64,000 nucleotides of DNA, taken from assembly GCA_025093555.1 (NCBI GenBank), contig JAIWNF010000019.1, forward strand, positions 620,001-684,000, written 5' to 3'. Below, piece after piece: positions 12,869-24,000 of this stretch. Each line of letters opens with the position of its first letter. Within the stretch, counting starts at the first letter, position 1. This stretch comes from Circinella umbellata. Taxonomy: Eukaryota > Mucoromycota > Mucoromycetes > Mucorales > Lichtheimiaceae. The translations under genes were made by a program, and so were the position numbers. The notes beneath the pieces are model-generated. The model saw nothing but the letters and a program-made list of their open reading frames with translations. It was not told the DNA's origin and did no database searches.

Positions 12869-15455
12869 ATGGCTCAACAACCAAAGCTTCACTTTTATGA
12901 TATTGCCCAAAAGGTGGTGCAAAAGATCCGCAGGTAAAAGAGCATAAACAATAATGAAAATAAAATAGTGTAACATTAGCGTTGCTATCTTTTTTTTTTT
13001 CTTTTTTGCTACCATTTAAGTAGTATATATTAATAAAATATGTTGTTTATAGTGAAGCAGAATCAAATGCCCATCAAATGTTGCGTAGTTATCCTGGCAA
13101 CACTAGTAAGCTCGAACAAACCAAGACCTATGGTATTGATCATCCTGGCTCGACCGGTGTCATTTACGTGATGGACCGTGCCATGCAAAATGGTTTCACT
13201 TATGGCGATCCTGATTGGGGTAAACTAAATTAACCTGTTTTATTTATATAATTAACAAATTATACATTACATTTTATCGTTTTTTTTTCTTTATTAACGT
13301 GCATCACCTTCAATGATATACTCTTAATAGCTAACTTTGGTCAAGGTGCACCTGAAGGTAATAATGATAGATGTATCAGATGATGACCTTCTTATTAACT
13401 CTTTCTTCAAAGAGCTATAATTTAAAAAAATAGAATATTCTTTATCCCTATTTTGATACTTACATTATATAAAAAAAATGTACTTTTGTAATTAGTTGGC
13501 CATATTGATGGTTGTGCTGATAAGCCTACATCAATCGAACTTACCGAAGCTTCGTATGAATATGCTCCTACAGCAGGTATCAAGGAGCTTCGTTCTGCAG
13601 TAGCAGATCTTTACAATGAACTTTACCGTTCGGACAAGGATTTAAAGTATACATTTGAAAACGTAAGTTGTTTAACAATACTCTCAACACATGCATAAAA
13701 AGTCGTAAAAAAAAGAAAGAAAAGAAAAAGACTAAAAATTATTATTAGGTATGTATTGTACCAGGTGGTCGTGCTGGTTTGACGCGTGTTGCTGCTGCTA
13801 TTGGTGATATCAATGTTGGTTATTTCCTTCCCGAGGTTTGTGATTTTTCTTTTAAAGTAAAATAGATAGAATTTTTGTTTGTTGGAAAGAAAACAGTCGG
13901 AAATTAAAGAGCTTTTTTTTAGTATACTGCGTATGAACAAATGTTGTCCGTTTTTAAACGTTTTGTACCTATTCCAAACACTTTGGATGCTGAAACACAT
14001 TATCATATTGACCCAAAAACTATTCGGAAAGAAATTACGAACCGGGGTTTGGGTCTTATTGTAGCTTCTAATCCTAGAAATCCCACTGGTCAGGTTATTG
14101 AAGGAGAAGAACTCAAAGAATTGGTCAGCATCTCTCGCGAACGTCACTCGACGCTTGTTATGGACGGTTTGTACATACAATATACAATTTGTAATAGCAT
14201 GACCCTTTTACTTCTCAACTGACAATATAACGTGCTATGTAGAATTCTATTCCGCATATATTTATTCTCATGATGAATCAGAAAATGGTCGAACTGTTAG
14301 TATTGCTGAATATGTCGATGGTAATAAGAAAAAAAAATTAAACTTTTCCTTAACTCATTTTTTTATAATTACAATGATGCTATTGGTTTATATAACTGTT
14401 ACTAATGTTTTATACCCGTGATCCCTATGAATTCATTTTCTATGTAACAATAAAAATGATAATAATAGATGTCAACAAGGATCCCATTATCATTATCGAT
14501 GGTTTAACAAAGAATTTCCGAGTATGTAATATTGCCCATCGCGGATAAAAAGCAATGTACCACATGTAATTTATTCATATACTTACCATTAATTTTTATA
14601 ATTGTAAATAGCTTCCTGGTTGGCGTATCTGTTGGATTGTGGGTCCCAAGGATGTCATTTCTTCAATGCAAAGTTGTGGTTCCTTCCTTGAAGGTGGTGC
14701 CAATCACCCACTTCAAGTTGCTGCTATTCCAATGCTTAATCCCGATGTTTATCGCAATGAAGCAAAGTATCTTCAAGAACACTTCAGAGCCAAGCGTGAC
14801 TTTGTACTTCAACGTTTGGAAGAAATTGGTCTCAAGGTCAAGGTTCCTCCAGTTGCTACATTCTATATTTGGTTGGATCTCAGAGCCAACCCAGAACCCA
14901 TTGATATTGGTCTTACCTTCTTTGAAGAATGCTTAAAGGAAAAAGTGTAAGTTGAATACATATATCAAAAGTGGTTGATATATATACGTTGAAAAAGATG
15001 TATACTCATTTTTCTTTTTATAAATTTATGTAAATTATAGTATTGTTGTTCCCGGTATCTTCTTTGATATCAACGTAAGTTATTATTCTACAAGAGTCGA
15101 AACCAACTCACAAGTTTAACATTTTTTTAAACTAATAATCCATTTCCATTCAATATATATAGCCTGCTCAACGTCGTGAACTTTTTGAGTCACCGTGTCA
15201 TCATTTTGTCCGACTTAGCTTTGGTCCTCCTATGGAAGAATTAGCTAAGGGTCTCGATGCCATTGAACGGGGTATGTATTATTATTATTGCTTATATTAT
15301 ATATATTTACAAAAGAAGGCGGTGGGAGAGTACAAGGAAAGCAAGTAATGATAGCAACAAAATGGGGAAAAAATTAATACTAATATTATCTTTTGTTGTT
15401 ATTATTGTTGTATTATACAAATAATATAGTGATTCGTAAATTCAAGACCGAGTAA
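12869..15455 (+). CDS. PLP-dependent class I/II aminotransferase, 12 exons
   Basis: Fold-type I aminotransferase that moves an amino group between an amino acid and a 2-oxo acid. Exons by eye: 12869-12933, 13053-13219, 13331-13357, 13496-13662, 13749-13835, 13923-14166, 14243-14320, 14469-14521, 14612-14946, 15041-15074, 15163-15271, 15430-15455; total 1,392 nt, 463 aa. Hallmarks in order are GGRAGLTR (cofactor phosphate region), ASNPRNPTGQ, EFYSAYIY (Asp/Tyr cofactor contact region), the Schiff-base lysine in GLTKNFRLPGWR, and the substrate-carboxylate arginine in HFVRLSFG. Exon 3 is only 27 nt. No targeting peptide is evident, so a cytosolic enzyme is likely. It ends 70 bp from the convergent MED29-like gene. 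The substrate cannot be read from the sequence; related fungal enzymes are annotated only as class I/II aminotransferases. Confidence 0.9.
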
Positions 15456-15524
15456 AGATAACGCATATATGTATATATAGTACGATAAATTCCTCCCCCA
15501 TTTCTTTACCTTTTCGTCTCTTTT

Positions 15525-16443
15525 TTAAAATAGTAAATCATCTTTTCCATTACCCTGACTATCTTTTAGAGACTCTACATCGACTCCATGTACAATTACA
15601 TTTCGTAATCTTTCTAATCTTTCTCTTTGAATTTGTAATAATTCATCCATATCATCTTCATCCATGGGTTCTATTGTGGATGAGGATTGTTGACCACCAT
15701 TATCCATATCATCCATATCATCCAAAGTTAGATCAACATTTTGTGTTACAGAAAGATCAGTTCCCATATCTTCAGTAGCCATGTGTTGTTGTTCTTGTTG
15801 ATTTTGCTGTTGCTGTTGCTGTTGCTGTTGAGCTTGGTCTTGAGTGGCATTTCTTTGTTGCCAATCCAATTGCAGAACGCGCTTTGATTGTTCCTGAAAA
15901 GAAATTTTGAGATATTAGTATAACGATCCCCTTTCTCACTCTCTCTCTCTATTATAATGGCTATTCTCATATGTAAATAAGAAACAGTGCGCCCAGTAAA
16001 GACATATTTATACTTACTAGTGTATAATAAATCTGATCGCATACTGTTTCGAACTCATTACATTTGTCCAGTAATTTTTCGGTTAAAAACGAAGGTGTCG
16101 TATATGATTCCGATTCTAATTTACTATTTTGAAGAAAAACGTCAAATATGAGTTTTCGTCGCGGTGCTAGTTTTCTTTTTCATTTTCCTCGTAAGTTTTC
16201 ATTTTTACCTGTTTTGTGTTGATGCGAAATGATCCAGAATTCTTGCAGAGTGTTCTAAAATTCCCTGTTGAAGAAGAAAAAAAAGGATTCAACATACTTG
16301 TTCAATTAATAAGAGGGCTAATACAAGAATTAATTGAAGGCATTATGTCGTACTCCTGTAAGTAAACTATTTAATGTTGCAAGTTCAGCTTGAAGAGGTC
16401 GTTGAATTTGTTTTTGACCTTGATGACGTATAGGTGGTGGCAT
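15525..16443 (-). CDS. Mediator complex subunit MED29-like protein, 4 exons
   Basis: Probable Mediator tail subunit linking activators to RNA polymerase II. Exons: 16354-16443, 16209-16264, 16018-16123, 15525-15893; 621 nt, 206 aa. The central helix with EFETVCDQIYYTL followed by SKRVLQL resembles the MED29 core (acidic-aromatic, then CDQ, then a leucine-rich helix). A polyglutamine run (nine in a row, encoded by alternating CAA/CAG) follows, then an acidic low-complexity stretch and a C-terminal helix with ERLERLRN. Mediator tail subunits are commonly small, helical and Q-rich, which fits. The start is the ATG at 16443, upstream of which lies a divergent promoter shared with the eS28 gene. 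The alternative is an unrelated nuclear coiled-coil protein; a profile search would decide. Confidence 0.6.
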
Positions 16444-17153
16444 TATTCGTATTATAAAAGTGTATTGGTTTTTGGCAGAAGTTGCTACATATTTTCATGT
16501 TTTGCATTCGTGTTGTACACACTAGCAAGTTCCAAACTCAGAAGTTCACGCAACTTTTTTTTTTATCTTTTTTTACCTGTGAGTTCTGTGATATGCCCCT
16601 CAATGTTGAGTGGAATATTTCTATACTTGATAACGATGTTCTCTTATGCTTAAGAAAATGACTTTATAGAAGGGCACGAAACAATGTTTGACAAAGTGTT
16701 TTGGCAATAGCATTACAATTTCACAATTGCGACCATGGTTTATTACTCAATGAAGTTCTCTTTATTTAAGTAATCAATCTTTACTCTTTTCGATATATAG
16801 CAATGCTACAAAGTATATGATTTTAAGTATTATATCAGATAGAGTACTGGTATTATATTATGATACAAAATAAGTATTGTGTGCTAGTTTAGGCATGATT
16901 TCTTTAATAAGTAGATACTAGAGTAAAATATATTAAATTCCAACATCGTAATAATAGTATACGGTTATTATTTATTGTCAAATATTAAACCTTTAAATCC
17001 AAAGAGTAAATAAAGAGGCGTTGTTACAACTTCTTGGAATACATTTAAAATGGAGTGAAAGAGCTCGGTAAAATGAAACGCCGCTTTGCTGCCATTCAAA
17101 TTATCTCTTCGACCAGTGAAGCCTTAGTTCTTTCTCTCATTTGCGATATCAAA
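16444..17153. promoter_or_regulatory. Divergent promoter between MED29-like and eS28 genes
   Basis: About 710 bp separate the two opposite start codons. The eS28 side contains a pyrimidine-rich stretch immediately upstream of its start (17105-17145), usual for ribosomal protein genes. No known operator motif could be assigned. Open frames in this interval are not supported as genes. Confidence 0.5.
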
Positions 17154-17583
17154 ATGGTAAGGGCATAGATGCAACACGATGGATTAGACAAATAACGATT
17201 AAATAAGGATGAAAGAAAGAGGGGAACGAGTGAACGAAGGATGGATGAATAGATAAAGGATTAGACTGGATGGATGGATTAATTTGTGGATCGATTTATT
17301 TTTTTCTCAAATATATATTATGTATACTAATATTACATTTCAATAATAAATTAAATTCGACAATTTTGTTTTTTTCCAGGACGCTCAAAAGCAGCCCGTT
17401 AAGCTCGCCCGTGTCATTAAAGTTCTTGGCCGTACTGGTTCGCGTGGTGGTGTGACTCAAGTCCGCGTCGAATTCATGGACGATACCGCTCGTAGCATCA
17501 TCCGTAACGTCAAGGGTCCCGTCCGCGAGAACGACATTCTCTGCCTCTTGGAATCCGAACGTGAAGCCCGCCGTCTTCGTTAA
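17154..17583 (+). CDS. RPS28: 40S ribosomal protein eS28, 2 exons
   Basis: Component of the small ribosomal subunit near the mRNA exit channel. The first exon is just the ATG (17154-17156), followed directly by a GTAAGG donor; exon 2 is 17380-17583, giving 68 aa. The sequence contains the invariant [18 protein letters not shown] and [11 protein letters not shown] blocks and ends EREARRLR, the canonical eS28 C-terminus. Length equals the usual 67-69 aa. A split directly after the start codon is a recurring feature of ribosomal protein genes. The coding part is clearly more GC-rich than its surroundings, as expected for a highly expressed gene. Confidence 0.98.
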
Positions 17584-17777
17584 ACAAATACTCACACCTC
17601 CAAAATGGCAACAGCACCAACAAACAACAGCAAATTACAAGATTGTTCTTTCTTTTGTTTGTTCAGCATTAACACAAAAAAAACAATAAAAAGGCGTTCA
17701 ATTATGCTTTTTATTTGATTATTTATTATTTGTGGTCTTTTTTATTATTATTCTTTTAACTTTTTTACATGTTACTA

Positions 17778-20331
17778 TTATTTATGAGGTGCCTGACCTA
17801 ACCATGACCGTAATCGTTTATTTGAACGTTCTTGAGATTCTTGATCTTGGTAGTATGAAGTACGTCGACGTGTACCTGTATCTTCTTGGGGTCTATTATA
17901 AAATTAATTAATAACAAGGATTAATGGGGAGGGTAATTGCATACATATAAAAAGGAAAAGGTGGTCGGTTGTTAGGGAAAAAAAAGAAATTATAATAATG
18001 GAGAGGATTGAATTGAAAGGAAACTTGTAACTTACGGAGGAGATTCATCAGCCATTATTTCTTGTAATTGAAGTTGTCGTTTCATATCTTCAAAAGCCCA
18101 TCGTTCAGCCTAATAACAATAATAGTAATTTTGGGATTAAGTTAGTAAAATTAAGCAAGGGAATTTAAATAATTATACTTTACCGATAACTTGGTACGTT
18201 CATCTGCTAATTTAATAGCAGCTTCTGTTGCTCGTCGTCGTTCTGAAAATGCTTCCTGTTTCAGTTTTTTAAATTGGGATGTTTGTTCAGGTGTGTCCTC
18301 CAAGACCGAACTTTCAGAACTATTCAATTATCATGAATATCAATATACATTAAATCTTTCTCCTTTCTTTTTGTTATATAGCACAGAATTCCTTCTTTAA
18401 CTTACTCAGATAAATCAGCTATCGTTTGTGGATTTATATTATCAAAAAACCCTCCTTGTGCAAATCGCATATAAATGTTTGCTTTTTGCGCGTATTCAAT
18501 TCTACATTGCTCTAATAATATATATAAATATGCGTGTGTTTAGTTGTTCAATAATATGAAGACATCATTTTTTCCCTCATTTTTTGCTTTTTTACCTATT
18601 GCATTAATCAGATCATCGTTACTTCGTTCTAAGGTTTCAATCACTTGATCCTTTTTTATAATATCTTCTTCACTGAATGCTTTCCGTTTTGCTATCTGTC
18701 GATCCCATTCTTCACGTAATCTGACCAGCAGATCATGAACACGTTTAGTAGCCTCATTTCCTGCAATGTCAAATGGTAATCGTAATACTGGAAGATCATC
18801 TCGGACCATCTATTTAAAATATGATTGGAAAAAAAGGTGAGCCAGGAACTGAAAAAAGAATTGAGCTTCCCTTTCTCTTCTCTCTTCCTACATTGTACCT
18901 CAGCTGGAAATGTTTCTTTATAATTATCCACCTGCCGCTTGAGAAGTTCAGCTACAGTACTATATATATCCACCAATATCCTCCTTATACCTTCGTTTTC
19001 TATTTGTGCCCGTTTCTCTCGATCACTACTTTTCTTCAAAAGATCGGTGTACATGGCCCGTTCCTGAAATTACCAAAAAAAATTTAGTTGAAAAAAGTCA
19101 GTAACATAGAATCATAAATGACTATCGATAAAAGTGAAATGGATGCTTATCACCATACTCACATCTGAAACAGCCGGATCTTCAAATGCATCAGTTCCAG
19201 GTAAAGGATCATTAATAGTCATGGAGGCTACATTGGTTTTGTGTCGTTCATTCATCAATTTATATAATCGATCACGCATTTTTGCTTGTTCTTGTTCATG
19301 TTTTCGAGTTTCATGCTATATGATTATAAATCGATAGTATAAATTATGGTTTCCCCTCTAACCAACTCTTAAATAAAAGAAGAGAACTTACTGCATATTG
19401 TGTCTTCATATATTGCATATTATGTTTGGCTTTTGATAATTCTTCATTAAGTAATCGATGTTTTCCGGTTTCTTTGTTTAATGATTTTATAGATGATCTA
19501 TTATGAACATGAGCTTGATTATTCATATTTTATAACTTTATGAATCTAGTCTCTAAAACTTACTCATTCTTTGCTCGAAGTAATGAAGTTTCATTCTTTT
19601 GATCCTCAAGTTCTCGATTTGTTTTTTCCTAAAAGAAAGAGTGAACAAACGCATATATAAGTATATATAAATAATTATAGATTCGAAATAATCCTATCCT
19701 ATTATTAAATTACCAACTGTGTTTGTAATCCATCCCGAGTCCCTTCCAATTTACGTATCCTTTCATTCATTTCTTCAATTGTTTGTGTAAGTCGCTAAAT
19801 ATAAAATTTTGTCGTTATTAAAAAAAAAAATTGTAAAGATCTCGTTCTTTTAAGATCTAACCTTTTTGTCGTTTAATATGACTTCAAAGCAGCTGACAAT
19901 TTTACATGCATCTTGTTCATTATTGTTTTTAAATTGTAGTGGTACAGGGTATCCTTCAGCAGTAAGTATCATGTTGACATAGTTTGCTGCTGAATCGAAA
20001 TTGGTAGATCGACAGAATCTATACACGTTTTATTCGTCAATAGATGAGCATTCGTTTTCTTTTGAAATTGGCAATTGAATCAATATAAGGTGGAGAGTTG
20101 TTTATATTCATAATACGTGTTTATTACTCTTTTTCATTATTTTGTTCGCTGGTGTTGATCGTATTATTATCATTATCGTTGTAATTGTTGTTGCCAAGAT
20201 CAAGATCAGCAGATAAAGGTGGTTCTAACCCTCTTTAAGTTTTCTTTAGTATATATAAATATTATATTTTTCACCTTTTTTTTTATCCCAAATGAATTTT
20301 CTTACCCTAACTCAAAGACAAGCTCATCCAT
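17778..20331 (-). CDS. ADIP/SSX2IP-family (fission yeast Msd1-type) coiled-coil protein, 13 exons
   Basis: Likely microtubule-anchoring or spindle-pole/centrosome protein. Thirteen exons run from ATG 20331 to stop 17778: 20306-20331, 20128-20232, 19862-20018, 19714-19794, 19564-19628, 19392-19497, 19163-19315, 18899-19063, 18596-18809, 18406-18511, 18184-18319, 18036-18109, 17778-17892; 1,503 nt, 500 aa. Residues ~45-95 have the ADIP opening pattern (FCRSTNFDSAANYVN, then GYPVPLQF). A long predicted coiled coil follows, with KHNMQYMKTQYAHETRKHE and MRDRLYKLMNER near the part typical of SSX2IP. Vertebrate SSX2IP/ADIP and S. pombe Msd1 act in microtubule anchoring. The tail is basic and low-complexity. 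Assignment rests on the N-terminal pattern plus the coiled coil. Confidence 0.72.
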
Positions 20332-20534
20332 GTATTATTAAATAAGTAAAGAAACAAGTATTAAATAAATTCGTTAGTAAAAAGAACACAAAATCTTAAA
20401 ATATATCGGAGTCAAAACATTTGCTGGAATCACGCGTCGTGCATTTTGTAACATCAAGCGCATGGAAAATGGAAAGGGTCGAACAACAGATTAATAATAG
20501 GTAAAATACATATGATTATAATCAAACATGATAG

Positions 20535-20567
<33 letters not shown>

Positions 20568-20778
20568 GAAATATGATAATGATGGAATTATGATAGTAAC
20601 GATAATAATATAATGATTGATAAAAATACAAAATACAAATGATGATAAATGAAAGAGGTAAAAGTAGTATGATACGATGATAGTGGTATGCTTTTTATGA
20701 TGTAAAAAAATATTATAATGAGAATGAAATAATGATTGAAAGGAAGGGTATAATAAGAATATACAGGTTCTTTTTTTA

Positions 20779-21015
20779 TTAAGCACCCGTATTAGTTGGA
20801 TCAATGCCTTGAGTATAAGTTGCTCGACCATCCATTGGATCAATAAATTGACCCAAAACATCAGGAACATCACTATTTCTCATCGGATCTTTGGGAAATT
20901 TAGAAGACGCAATAGGTCTATTTTTATTTTGTCCAAGGCGTTTGGTTATTTTCTTTGGTGAAGAGTTGTTAATTTCACTTTTAACTTTCTTGTTGGATCG
21001 TGTGGACGAAAACAT
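20779..21015 (-). CDS. Small hypothetical protein, 78 aa
   Basis: Single-exon frame with a basic N-terminal half (NKKVK, SPKKITKR) and a distinctive polar C-terminal half with DVPDVLGQFIDPMDGRATY. Codon use looks like that of neighbouring genes, and the C-terminal half is not low-complexity, so I think it is translated. The basic start suggests nuclear or nucleic-acid contact. No family is recognised. The region downstream (20454-20770) holds only AT-rich (TAA/ATA)n-like sequence. Confidence 0.5.
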   Translation of the reverse strand: MFSSTRSNKKVKSEINNSSPKKITKRLGQNKNRPIASSKFPKDPMRNSDVPDVLGQFIDPMDGRATYTQGIDPTNTGA

Positions 21016-24000
21016 TATAATTGAATTGAAAAGTATAGCCTTCGTTGTTTTGAGACAAAAAGTGGATATAAAGACTGTAAATAAGTAAAGAAATAAACAA
21101 CTTCTTTAACCTTTCTTCAATTTTATATAAATCCGAATAACTGGAAATTTTCAGATCTAATTACACAAAAACAGTGACTGAAGAGAAGTTTCTTAACTTG
21201 GTCTCTGCTCAGCGAATTCTTTATTTCTGTGATATTTTCCATATACGAAGGTTAAAAAAAAGACACGTGTGCAAATTATCTTACACTGTCAAAAAAGCCT
21301 CTTCTAGCTCTTGTTACATATTGGATATTGGATAATGGATATTGTGTATATGAATTTATTTCACAAGATATCAGTAGTATAAGATTCATGATTTTTATAT
21401 TAAGTAATTGGATCATCTTAACTACGGAAACAAATCACCTTTTTTGTCGCATTAAAACCAGTGACTCATTGGTGTAACAATCTTATTTTTTCAAAAAAGA
21501 ACTTACCTTTTTCATTGAAAGAAGTGACATAACAACATGTTATACATAAGACAAACAGAAAAAGGAAAATCAACTTGCATAAACCAATTATTAATTGTGC
21601 TTTCTTTTTTCAAAAAAGCTACTTCCTTGATCCTCTTTACTTACATTTCTCTACTATTTCCTATAGATAAACGGAACTCTTCTGTTACTCTAAACCATAT
21701 TTGTTATTATTTCTCCTAATGTCTGGATGATTTTTTTTGTGGCTATGTAATTATTAACAAGATAGTTGAGTATATATATTACTTTTCATGGCATCTGCAC
21801 TACTAGGGTAGAAGCAAATATGTCGGGAGAAAGTTACTGGAAGTTTGAAGGGAAAAAAAAGAAAATAGGGCTCTCAGCTTAGTTTTGTTGGAAGTAATTT
21901 GCTACAAAGAAAACTAATGTTTCTTTTTTGTTGTAAAGATGGAAGGCCACCCCACGCAATTGTCCCTCTGATTTTTGATTGAAACAAACGTAGTACACAA
22001 TTTACAATACTTTAAAATATTGTTCAATATTCAATGATGATGTGCAACCAGCTTTTTTTTTCTTTGACATACGTATTACGTATTGTTTATTAAGTAATTA
22101 TTAAGTCTTGCATACGATTAACTCATAGCAGCAAAATTTACCCCGACACTGAGTTAAAAAAAACAGACTATATTACATGTACCTATACTACGTATTAACA
22201 TTATAGATGAATAGTTCTCTTCTTGTTTGTCATTAAGTTCATTAGTAAACAATTTCACAGACACACAGAGACTTATCAATGAGCAAGAAAAAATGGTTAA
22301 CATATCTCGTCACATAATATCTTAGTATGTATGTAATTAGTAACTACATCAATGAAGAAAGAGTAAATTGGTCTCACGTAAATTTATTCAAATAATGGTA
22401 CAGAAAAATGTGAAAAGTCAATTCTAAATACCTATTTCACTAATATAGTTTATATGTCGTCGAGTATAAACATAATAAAGATAGCTTCATGCAAACTGCT
22501 TTTCTCATTACTTATATATTATTATTACTACGTATTATTTATAAATGCATCTGGATATATATATGTATATCTATGACTTCCTAATTCTCATTATTTATAT
22601 ATGTGATGAAACAATAATTCTGAATAATAGAACTTGATGCTGAAATTGATGCATATAAATATATCTGAAAACACACATACACAAAGCTTAAAGACTGAAT
22701 TGCATTTATTCTCCAGGTTATGTCCGTGTTCTTATATGTAATTCTTAAATATGGCTGTTAGTTTCTTCTTTATCGTCACGCAGTTCTTTTACAATACCGC
22801 TACATTTATTGAAATTAGCATCATTAATATTCGTTTACTTTTTTCTCTCAAATTACCAGAATAGAGATTTTCTACTTTTACAAATTTGTTAATGATAACT
22901 TCTGTTTTTTTCTAATAATCCAACAAGAGAATTTATCATGTACTGCATTGGTAAATAACTGCTTCCCGTGTTACGTACATTGTCAAATCCATATAATCCA
23001 ATGGTGAATCCAGATTTAAGCACTACTCAAGTCGTCAAATAAAAAGGTACTTCTGAGAGTTCTAGAGATGCTTGCAATTCAACAAGTTAATCCAATAACT
23101 GTAATGACTTCCCCCTTTGTTACCACACATCACCACATCAACTTGTTAGCACCATTAATAACTTATCATATCAGCATGTATACGTATAAATTTATAGAAA
23201 TAAAATCATTCTTAATTTATACTCACTTCATCCAAAAAAAATTATTAATACATTAATATGTTTTTTATAAAATTATAATGTTACTCTATTTTGTAAGTTG
23301 AACCCATTCCAGATAAAAGCTATTAGGTATTAGAAAAACTACTTTATATCTTAGCATCATTATAATATTATATATAGCAACTTATTTCTCTTATATATAT
23401 AATTAATTATGTTACTATATCATTATCATTCAATTTGTACATATCCGTCCAACTTGACAATATGCGAGTCTTTAACAATTAATTATTTCTCATCAGAGTG
23501 ATTCTATACATCATACAAGAATTTTTATTTTAGCTTTAAATATGCATATATTTTTTTTACTATGCTCACACGAATGGATGTTTTATTTGTCATAACCAGC
23601 ATCAGTTGAAAATTAGGGTTACATTCTGAGTGGCACAAAAAAAAAAACTTGTGTGCGATCCGACAATTGCTTTTTTTTCCCTTGATCGCACCATCGCAAA
23701 TGTCCAACAAGACAATAATGAGTCGAGAGATCTTGAACGAATTATGAAACAAGTCACAAATATTTTTAATTAAACTATATAAACTTATAATAATCAAAAA
23801 CTTTGTTTTTTTGTGCCCTTGCCAAAGTAAAAAAAAAAAAAAGAACAATGGGATGAAGGGGGTCTGTGCTTTTTTCGGAGTTGGCTGTGAAACAGTGTGT
23901 GCTCATAATGCAAAGAAACAGCTTGTTACTATCTTCATTGCCATGGCAACCGTGCTTCTTTACTTTTAAATCATCACTCCCTTCCATTTTTATTCACACA

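Noticed and set aside
13623..14180. 185-codon minus-strand open frame
   Set aside because: Antisense to well-supported aminotransferase exons and introns; no protein motif.
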